Assembly: GCA_037043015.1 (NCBI GenBank)
Contig: CM073326.1
Location: forward strand, 19,662,345 to 19,726,344
Direction of reading: 5' to 3'
Source: Bryum argenteum
Taxonomy: Eukaryota > Streptophyta > Bryopsida > Bryales > Bryaceae
Length of the DNA stretch: 64,000 nt
Under the pieces are notes generated by a model. That model made no database searches and had not been told where the DNA came from. It saw nothing but the letters and a program-made list of their open reading frames with translations. Shown here piece by piece: positions 56,596-64,000 of this stretch (position 1 is the stretch's first letter; each line of letters begins with the position of its first letter). A program made the translations under genes and the position numbers.

Positions 56596-58297
56596 TAATA
56601 TCACTACCCCAACAGAAGTACAAAACCTTACAACCACACTTCAAAACCTCTCTATCACACAATTCCGGCTCCAAGAAATTCCTTCTACCCCTGTAAATAC
56701 CACGGTCAACAAAAACAAAAACTGGACGAAACTAATATATCCTCCACTTTATACAGTAGATTTCTCAAATACACCTCCACTACCACAATCCAATACAAAA
56801 CCCCCTATCAAATTCCCTCCTCAATATAGTTATTACACAGACGGCTCTTTTACACCCCCCCAAGAAACATCCTCCGGCCATTGGCTACCTGAAACCGCTG
56901 GCTATGGCATTTACAACCCGACCAAAATAGATATACAAATCTCCAAAAGATTACCGGGCCTCCAAACAATCTTCCGAGCAGAACTTATGGCAATATACAA
57001 AACACTCAAAATCCTTACAACAAAATACATAGACGAACCTGCACATATCTTCACAGACTGCATAAATTGTTTATACGTGATACAAACACATTTAATTCAC
57101 CCTACGATACAAAATAACCACCCATATCGAAATACTCTCATTGACATCACTAACATGCTGAAAATACGCACACAACCTACCACATTCCATAAAGTAAGAG
57201 CCCACGTCAACATCTCTGGAAATGAAAAAGCAGACAAACTCGCGAAAGAAGGAAACGTAAAAAACTACAAATTTGCCCGTAAACCACATGAATTCGCACA
57301 TACCACCCCTTTCTATTTCCAAAAAGACATATGGCCTGGACCACACCATAGGCCAGATAAGGGCCCAGTGAGATGCCTCTCTACATACCTCACCAAATAT
57401 GACCGAGAAAACAACCTCAACATTCTAGCACAAAATTTTCCTAACATAAATAAATGGACATCAAATCGAGATATTCATGCAGAATCTTCAAATGCCTTTT
57501 GGAATAACCCAAAAATCACAGATTCCCAAATAACTAGCATATTAAAATTTCGTACTGGACAATATATGGGCCATGCCCGCAAACAACTATTCTTTGGACA
57601 CACTCGGTTTCCTTCAAAGACATGCCCTATATGTAAATCCACAGATGCAGACACGTGGCTACACGTACTACTTAAATGCCCCCAACCAAACATCCACGCA
57701 CTCAGAGTTACCAGACATAACCAGGCAGTTAAATCCATCAAACAACTCATCCTATCGAATACCAAATCAAGATGCTACACACTCATAAATGCAGGAAAAC
57801 ACCTCAACACACCTCCAAATAACACAGTACCAAGTTGGCTCCTTCCTTGCACGTGCAACATAAGTCGATGCCACTGCAACGCAAGACTTCGACCAGACTT
57901 ACTATGTGTAATAGGCCTCCCACATCAAGGCACACCCCCACAACACCCCAATGATACTATCATCATCCAGTACATCGAATTCACATACTGTAACGATAGA
58001 TTCCCACACGAAACCATCACTAACAAAACCGACAAATACCAATCGCTACTAGACTCAATAGCTGCTCGTGGATGGAAAGTCAACCCACTTATAGTTATCA
58101 CCTCAGGCGCCAGAGGCACAACTCACACTCCATCCATGACCGCCTTGGAAAACACATTTAAACTCACCAAACAACCAATATATAACACATTTAAATCAAT
58201 CAATACCATAGCCATACAACACGCCGCCCTAATACTTCTACACAAACGCAAACTAGAAAACCACCAACCTCTCCCGACCAACCCAACACCACCTTAA
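56411..58297 (+). CDS. LINE ORF2 C-terminal part: end of MTase, RNase H, C2HC zinc finger
   Basis: 628 codons from the ATG at 56411, in the same frame as the part before the TAG at 56315; the frame is open from 56318. RNase H (56831-57255) has the full catalytic set: D in YYTDGSF, E in FRAELMAIYKTL, D in HIFTDCINCL, and H/D in VRAHVNISGNEKADKLAKEG. It removes template RNA after reverse transcription. A zinc finger C-x2-C-x9-H-x4-C (57623-57679, CPICKSTDADTW) matches the one after RT in many LINEs. A second Cys-rich stretch (LPCTCNISRCHCNARL) follows near 57845-57890. The C-terminal HAALILLHKRKLENHQ is shared with the truncated copy at 23.5 kb. Confidence 0.93.
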   Translation: MLDKQWFHNPTPYSTEFPDTHILAHFAADTITYEEPTIPASHTKPRTEPNTIQILCIHHKRHNITTPTEVQNLTTTLQNLSITQFRLQEIPSTPVNTTVNKNKNWTKLIYPPLYTVDFSNTPPLPQSNTKPPIKFPPQYSYYTDGSFTPPQETSSGHWLPETAGYGIYNPTKIDIQISKRLPGLQTIFRAELMAIYKTLKILTTKYIDEPAHIFTDCINCLYVIQTHLIHPTIQNNHPYRNTLIDITNMLKIRTQPTTFHKVRAHVNISGNEKADKLAKEGNVKNYKFARKPHEFAHTTPFYFQKDIWPGPHHRPDKGPVRCLSTYLTKYDRENNLNILAQNFPNINKWTSNRDIHAESSNAFWNNPKITDSQITSILKFRTGQYMGHARKQLFFGHTRFPSKTCPICKSTDADTWLHVLLKCPQPNIHALRVTRHNQAVKSIKQLILSNTKSRCYTLINAGKHLNTPPNNTVPSWLLPCTCNISRCHCNARLRPDLLCVIGLPHQGTPPQHPNDTIIIQYIEFTYCNDRFPHETITNKTDKYQSLLDSIAARGWKVNPLIVITSGARGTTHTPSMTALENTFKLTKQPIYNTFKSINTIAIQHAALILLHKRKLENHQPLPTNPTPP

Positions 58298-58309
58298 ATA
58301 AAATATTAT

Positions 58310-58391
58310 TAAAAAGAATAACAAAAAAAAAATTAAATAAAAAAATTAATTAATTAATTAATTAATTAATTAATTAATTTTTTTAAAAAAA
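58310..58391 (+). repeat. A-rich and (ATTA)n simple repeat after LINE ORF2
   Basis: A-rich DNA followed by about nine ATTA units and a T/A run. The truncated copy has a C/G homopolymer at the same place, so this junction between ORF2 and the conserved 3' end is hypervariable. Confidence 0.85.
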
Positions 58392-58394
58392 TGG

Positions 58395-58610
58395 TACAAA
58401 CCACAGTTGTTAGCAGCGCACTGCTTGTTTTAGATATCGGGTAGGGGCCGGGTGGTTGATACTGCTTTCCTGCCTTATAAACTCACAAACAGCCCCAAGC
58501 CATGCATACTGCTCCAACGAGCCCGACAAGATTCGAACTCGGACCAGAACGACTACAAACGTCCCATACTTCAACCACCCTAGGACTGCACGGCTTGGTG
58601 ACCACGAAGT
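58395..58610 (-). other. tRNA-like (Pol III promoter-like) module, antisense in the LINE 3' UTR
   Basis: Read on the minus strand, the module has a B-box-like GAGTTCGAATC (plus-strand 58530-58540) with an A-box-like TGGTTGAAGTATGGG about 35 bases before it. The same module in the truncated copy reads GAGTTCAAACC (23329-23339) and TGGTTGAGGTGTGGG (23292-23306) on the plus strand. It is one of the best-conserved parts of the 3' end between the two copies. It could be an antisense tRNA-derived SINE fused to the LINE or a structural tRNA mimic. Confidence 0.35.
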
Positions 58611-58814
58611 TCCAAAAACCACATTTAAACATTCATACCTCCTAAACAACCCCCACCACAAACCGTTTTATGTAGGTTACTCTAGACTTAGTCTACCCTC
58701 TGCCACGTGTGTCGTTAGTGTCTATTCCCGAGAGGGGTGAGTAGTTTTGTTCCTTTACCTCTTTGTCCTGTGGCCATCGAGGTAATGACATTACGAACAG
58801 ACACTGTATTCACG

Positions 58815-58854
58815 CCAATCTTCAATTGAAGAGTGGAGTTCTTATCTATCTATC
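58815..58854 (+). other. LINE 3' terminal stem-loop and (TATC)3 tail
   Basis: CCAATCTTC-AATT-GAAGAGTGG (58815-58836), then GAGTTCTTATC and TATC repeats to the insertion end. In the truncated copy the stem is CCAATCTC-TTCTTG-GAGATTGG. The stem sequence changes on both sides while pairing is kept. LINEs whose RT needs a 3' hairpin and that end in short repeats (for example eel UnaL2) have the same layout. Confidence 0.7.
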
Positions 58855-58865
58855 TGACCCCTAAG
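58855..58865. repeat. Right target-site duplication of the LINE (11 bp)
   Basis: TGACCCCTAAG, identical to 46023-46033; copy B then continues colinear with copy A from 15909 on. Confidence 0.93.
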
Positions 58866-59610
58866 TGCTTGAGCAACTATAGTATGGTTGTTGCACAACT
58901 TTTTCCCACAACCAATTCTACTCCAATTAGTGTAAGAATTGAGCAAATCCCACTTTGAAGCTCAAGTTTACTACTTTCTAACCTATCTATTTCCCTTAAA
59001 TACAACTTCGAATGCCTAATGTGATTCGAGATTTTGTTTGAAAGGTTAAATATAGTGTCAGGAAGCTTTTATTTCTATTGTTTAAGAAATTGAAGTGCAT
59101 GGAGAAAATGAGTGAAAATAAGTGAGTGAAAACTTGAGAAGTCTGAAGTGAAGTGCAATTGCAGAATGCAAGACATTGGTTGCAAGGCTTTCCACGCAGG
59201 CAGCACAAGGCATTCTGGGCAAGCTCTGCAGGTGGGCAGCCCAGGTGGCACACCCACACTCGAGGTGCGCTATTGTTCGAGGGATGACGGGGGCAGTCAA
59301 TCGCATTCTTCATTTGCCGCACGGGAGACTGATGTCGTGATCCTCGGCCACCTCCTCACTCAACTGCATTGCCTGCAATTTCGTTCCATCTCATTGCTTC
59401 GCTGCTCCTCAACACTCGTGAAGCTCCTACACTGTTCCGAGGGAGAGAGATAGCTCCAGAGAGACACACTCACCTGTCAAGAGGAGCCTCGGCTTATCAC
59501 CTGCGTCGCTTCTCTGTCTGTCTGTCTGTCTGTATCAATTGTTACATTCCTTCCTTCCTTCCTTCCTCCCTTCCTTGCTTGCTTCAGTCGTATCAGCAGC
59601 AGCAGCAGCC
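58866..59610 (+). promoter_or_regulatory. Upstream region and leader of the LRR gene, copy B
   Basis: Equivalent of 15909-16652. The LINE now separates this 745-bp stretch from the upstream DNA that copy A still has. The CT-rich leader with (TCTG)n and (TTCC)n is unchanged. One extra G is present near 59290. Confidence 0.5.
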
Positions 59611-62600
59611 ATGCGAGGGGTTTTAGCTTCCACCATCCCCTCTCCTCTTGTCTTCTCTTCCTCCTTTTCTCCTTCGTCTTCCTCTTCTTCTTCCTTCCTC
59701 GCCAATTGCCCCTCGCTCCGGCCCCATGTCGCTCTCACGCCCCGCCCCACTCCCTTACCCTCCCCTGCTATCCGTGCTGCTGCCGGTGACAATCCCCGCC
59801 CTCGCCGCTCTGTGGGTTCATCTCCTGCCACAACCCAAAAATACTACTTCAGCACGGAATCCGATGAACCGTCGTCCTCGTCCCCCTTCAATGCTGGCAC
59901 CGTGCCCTTGCTCGCTGGCGCTGCTGCTGCCCTCGGATTGGGGTTCGGTAAGGCCCGCGTCTGCAATTTGCTCTAAACCCTAAACCCAGGCAATTCTGGC
60001 TCCTTTTGCATTGAGTGGAGATTACGTTCAGAACATATTCTCGGTTTCTTATGGTGTTGCCTCCGGGGTGGCATTTTCAGTGGTGTACAAGTTCATAAGC
60101 AAGAGTGGTTGGTCGCTGAGCATGCCAAAAATGAACTCGGGAATAGAAGTAGGAGGAGCAGGAGCTGGTTCCGAGAAGAAGTTTCGTCGCGAATCCATGG
60201 CGAAATTGAATGAGTTTTCTCGAGAGCTTCGCACTTTTCGTGAAGTTGATCTATCAGGTGTTGTAACAAGATACATTCCTGTGGTTCATCTCCGTATGAT
60301 GAGTGCTTAGTGACGAGCTGTCGCTTGATAGTAGCCCAGGTCACGTCAAGTCTTCTGCTTCTTGTAGAGCAATTAGCAGTGGAGAGTGAATGGAGTTGAT
60401 TATAACTGCACCTCATTCGCTTACTCGAAGTTGGTTGAGACTCCACTTGCATAAGTGTGTAAGCGTGGCATTGTCAGTACTGTTCTCCTTTCATGACTTA
60501 GGTGGATGGTACTATGAAATTTATTGCTCTGTAGGTCGCGGATTTGGAGACGAAGGATTTATTTATTTAGCCGAGGGTTTGGCATTCAACCAGGTCAGTA
60601 GCTACTTAAAGCATATACAACGGCATATTTTCTTGTGCGGCCTGGCATTAAACAAGAGATTGACTGATGTGTAGAACCTTTTTCCAGTAGTAGCAATTTC
60701 GTGGTGTTCACTTTGCAGCAGTTCAAGCCAAGTTGTGAATGTAGCAGACTGAGATTGCATTGTCATGGCTTCAATCTTGCCATTTCTGATCTGATTCGTA
60801 CTTGCAGACGTCTCGAACTCAGACTATTTGAGGTCTATCTCGTATTGGTTCGTTTTGCTCGGAGTTACTATCGTCCTGAAAATTTTATTTTTTTGCGAGA
60901 CAGAGTGCCGAGAGTGTCGATTTTTCGGCGAATGGGATTACAGCGGAAGGCGTTAAAGCTCTGTCTCAAGTGCTACCCACGAATGCTTATCTTAAAAACC
61001 TGAATTTCTCCGGCAACAGTATTGGCGACGAGGGCACTGTGGTATGGAGCAATGGTGCAATTATTTCTGTTTTGTGGGAATATGGAGTTAATTATACCCT
61101 AGCTACTCAGAAGTCCAGGCAATCTAGGACTACTATGTTGTGGCGGAGCATTTGTTGTTACACTTTGACTCTTACTTACGTCTCCTGAGCAGACTCTCTA
61201 TACTTCTATATTGATGCTCTCACTTTGGCAGGAACTAGCAAGATTACTGGAACAGAATCAAGGGATTACAAAGCTTCAGTTGAATAGTATTAACGTTGGT
61301 GATGAGGTATGTTCCTTAATCCTATCACAGATCAATGCCTTCACTTGGAGTGCGTCTGGGTCTGCTTCCACCCGAAGTAAGGTTGCACATTCTGGTGGAA
61401 ACCGTCTGAGTTGCACCGTACTTGCTTTGGAATCACTCATCAATTTGGCCGAATCTCATCAATTTTCACACTGTGGTTTGCAGGGAGCTAAAGCCCTTGC
61501 TGAAATGCTGAAGAAGAATGTGCATATCACACACCTGGAGCTCAACAATAACGTCATTGACTATGCGGTACCACTTTCTGCCTAATTTCGCTCTTTCTGA
61601 TGTTCGTGGTTTGTCATCAATATTAGACTGTGAATTTGCAATAGCAGGAGGGTTTTTTGCAGATGGGAATGAGTGGAAGTATAGTGATCATTTTCCAGTA
61701 TTTTGCAGGGTTTTGCTGCCCTCGCGGATGCTCTAACGGCCAACAAAACTCTTCGCAGTATTCACATCAAGTGAGCCCCTTTCTTTGTTTATTATCATCA
61801 ACTTGCATAAGAGCTTCTTTCTTTCTACTGGAAGATATCGAGTGTGATGTACGGGATTGACAGGTCTCAGAGTCTAAGTCGCTCGGCTGACTTAGTTTGT
61901 TGAGTAAGATTTGAATTATGAAATTATTTGTAATGCAGTAACAACTATGGTGGTGCTCTTGGAGGTTCTGCATTTGCGAAAGGGTTGCAGGAGAACAAAA
62001 GTTTACGAGTGAGTGCTCAAGTCACTTGTTCTAGCTTTTGAATGTTCTTTAAGCGAGATCTGTTCGTTTTTCCAAACACGTTTGCTCTTGACATTTCGTA
62101 TCCTTACAGTAGATGTCCTCGTGCAGTATAAGCGTCATTGTCTCCTAGTTCGTGTTAAAATTTTAGAACATCTTAAGTGTCTCATGTGAATGCTCTCTAC
62201 TGAAAACTTTTTTTGCCTTGCTATGGGATATCTGCATGTTGTGGATCTATGAGTTGGCTACTAACCAGTACATGGATTTGACAGGAGTTGCATCTCCATG
62301 GAAACGACATGGGCAACGAAGGTATTCGAGAATTGATGGTGGGCTTGATGAGTCACAAAGGTACTTCTATGCCCCATTTCACAAGGTTTGATTTTGTAAA
62401 TTTCAAAATTTGTAAGCAAACGGTCATGTTTTCTGTGGTTGATGTATTGAGACGAATACTGTGAAGAAGGTTACATTGATATCTTAAAATCGTCTGCCTA
62501 CTAAAGTGGGACTTTAATTTGTTTCTCTTGATAGGGAAGATTTCATCATTGGACATCGGTAACAACAAAATAGGACCGAAGGGTGCGTTCCATGTCGCGG

Positions 62601-63975
62601 AATATGTAAAGAAGGTTAAAAGCCTTCAGTGGCTGAACATGTACATGAATGACATTGGTGATCAGGTTCTACTCTAGTCCTCAGCTTTCTTCAGAACTCA
62701 TAACTTTCCAGTGTCAATTGCTTCGTTCTTAGTTTTGATGACTTTGTGCCTTTTTATTTGGCATATTTTGTTGTGCTGTATTGGGTTTCCGTTATTCTAT
62801 GTGTTTCATGACGTTTTACTTGTGCACATATCTGCTCTATATCCGTCCAATCCAATTTGCGAGCTTATCTTCTTGCTGTTGTTGAATGCTCAGGGAGCAG
62901 AGAGAATAGCTGACGCCTTGAAGCGGAATAGGTCTATCGTTACAATAGACTTGGTAAGCTCCAATGGCGAGTAACCTAAAGAGCAAGCTTTCCACATGTG
63001 GTCCTCAATATCTGTTGTGCTCAAGTGCCAGTGCCACAACTGAAGTGCTCTCGTGTACGCAGGGGGGTAATAATATTTCTGCTGAAGGCACTGCCCATTT
63101 AGCAGCTGCTCTAAAAGACAACACATCTATCACCACTGTAAGTTTTTTTGTTTTGCGTAGGAATATCTTATACAGCCCTAAATGGCGGTATAGCATAATA
63201 AGGAGATGTTCACTTGAACACATCTTTCCCTATCCCGTTATGAGTTTTTGCAACTTCGTGTTTCTTGTCGAGATGACTTTCACGTATGTGTAGGCTGATG
63301 TATTACTGCCTGTGTCCTTCACAGTTTGAGTTCAGCTACAACCCCATCGGAATGAACGGTGCCAAGGTGTTGGCTGATACCCTGAAGTTCCACGGTAAAA
63401 TTGAAACACTCCGCTTAGGCTGGTGCCAGGTACTTCATTCCTACTGCTAACTAATTTAGGGAGGTCTTTACGAATATCTCGTGCTTTTCCATATTCTAGA
63501 AAGTCTCATTGTCGCATGATACTCCTGTTCGCATCTCAATTGTTAATTCTCCTGTATTCGAAAGAACAGGACTCTGACACCACAATATCTTTACATCTCA
63601 CTGTGTTGATTGTTTGGATGCGGCTCCAGATAGGGGTGAAAGGAGCGGAGGCTATTGCTGATTGCCTGCTGTACAATGCTACCATCTCAACATTAGACTT
63701 GCGTGCCAACTCCCTTGGTGATGATGTATGGACCTGAGCTCTTCAAGCTTGCATACAGTGGACTATAGAGTCAATGTGTAGAATAGGAAGTCGGATGAAT
63801 ATCATTCCGGTTTAGAGTCTAGAATATTAGGTTACGTTGTTGGATGATGAATGTTGTATGCTTTCTCTGACAAATGAATTTGTGGGAAAAACAGGGTGCG
63901 AGTGTGTTGGCGAAAAGTTTGAAAGTAGTCAATGAGCATTTGACGTCACTTGACCTTGGCTTCAACGAAATCAGG
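59611..63975 (+). CDS. Plastid-type RNI leucine-rich-repeat protein, EMB2004-like (copy B, first 15 of 17 exons)
   Basis: Exons: 59611-59947, 60021-60257, 60535-60593, 60904-61041, 61232-61306, 61484-61567, 61709-61770, 61939-62008, 62285-62360, 62535-62665, 62894-62953, 63063-63137, 63325-63429, 63630-63725, 63895-63975. The last two exons lie beyond the window. All visible exon bases equal those of copy A, and the donor after exon 3 is a normal GT (60594). Copy-to-copy differences in introns are limited to an extra G near 61346 and a T-run length near 62212. As read, this is the copy expected to splice normally, but it carries the LINE 0.75 kb upstream of its start codon. Confidence 0.85.
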
Positions 63976-64000
63976 GTGAGACTCTGGCATAATCAGTACA

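Larger units (their letters stand above)
46034..58854 (+). mobile_element. Full-length non-LTR retrotransposon (LINE) with an unusual domain set
   Basis: A 12,821-bp insertion present in copy B and absent from copy A at 15908/15909. It is bounded by a perfect 11-bp target-site duplication and ends in (TATC)n. Order: 5' UTR (46034-46801), ORF1 (to 48742), then an ORF2 region (48901-58297) encoding an unknown N-terminal part, a 2A-like motif, APE endonuclease, RT, Cys cluster, chromodomain-like segment, PCIF1-like methyltransferase, RNase H and a zinc finger, then a 3' end with a tRNA-like module and terminal stem-loop. Typical LINEs are 5-7 kb with an ORF2 of 1000-1300 codons; here ORF2 spans about 3130 codons. 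Catalytic motifs of EN, RT and RNH are all present. Three frame interruptions are seen in ORF2. The presence of RNH and a short-repeat tail argue against a standard plant L1 with a poly-A tail. Clade not assigned. Confidence 0.96.
30217..64000. repeat. Segmental direct repeat, copy B (partial, carries the full-length LINE)
   Basis: This is the second copy of the unit that starts at base 1. It keeps the same order and orientation of genes. It differs by a 12.8-kb LINE insertion (46034-58854), a 97-bp deletion near 43795, and small differences that sit mostly at CAG/CTG/CCG trinucleotides in the transposon-rich part. From the LINE to the window end the two copies differ at only a handful of bases over 5 kb. 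The right end of the repeat is beyond the window. Confidence 0.95.

Noticed and set aside
1-64000. tRNA, rRNA genes and CRISPR arrays
   Set aside because: None found by reading both strands; the only tRNA-like signal is the LINE 3' module. The short repeats seen are minisatellites or element motifs without spacers of CRISPR type.

Overview
The window looks like nuclear DNA of a land plant, probably a non-flowering one and most like a moss or liverwort (inference). The reasons are nuclear genes for plastid-type acyl carrier protein, a 17-exon plastid-type leucine-rich-repeat gene with short GT-AG introns, a GT14 glycosyltransferase fragment, AT-rich transposon-laden spacers, and copy-to-copy differences that cluster at CAG/CTG/CCG sites, the plant CHG methylation context.

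Layout: the window is dominated by a direct repeat with a period of about 30.2 kb. Copy A occupies 1-30216. Copy B starts at 30217 and runs off the right edge, reaching the point equivalent to about 21042 of copy A. Each copy carries, in order: a two-exon uncharacterised gene on the minus strand; an AT-rich spacer; a block of gene-like fragments with a triple 20-bp palindrome and the 3' part of a GT14 glycosyltransferase gene (minus); another AT-rich spacer; a transposon-type gene with a DUF7869-like core (plus; whole in copy B, split in copy A); a CACTA-like element end with many TGACT/AGTCA motifs; and an EMB2004-like LRR gene (plus). Copy A alone then shows a 5'-truncated LINE fragment, two acyl carrier protein genes facing each other as an inverted duplication, a 5 x 30-bp minisatellite and a 25-bp hairpin.

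The striking part is a 12.8-kb full-length LINE (46034-58854) inserted in copy B only, with a perfect 11-bp target-site duplication, about 0.75 kb upstream of the LRR gene start. It has a 5' UTR, an ORF1, and a very large ORF2 region (48901-58297). In order, ORF2 encodes an unrecognised 594-residue N-terminal part, a 2A-type ribosome-skipping motif (GDIESNPGP), an APE endonuclease, a reverse transcriptase, a small Cys cluster, a chromodomain-like segment, a domain resembling the PCIF1/CAPAM cap-adenosine N6-methyltransferase, an RNase H and a C2HC zinc finger. ORF2 is interrupted three times (an AC-repeat slip, one frameshift in RT, one in-frame stop in the methyltransferase). The 3' end carries a tRNA-like module in antisense, a terminal stem-loop supported by covariation with the truncated copy, and a (TATC)n tail. 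A LINE that carries its own cap-methyltransferase-like domain, a chromodomain and a 2A site is the best candidate here for an undescribed system.

Differences between copies A and B are common in the transposon-rich part, where they sit mostly at CHG sites, and almost absent from the LRR gene. That pattern suggests many of them are basecalling errors on methylated DNA rather than mutations, so broken frames in the transposon-rich part should be treated with caution.
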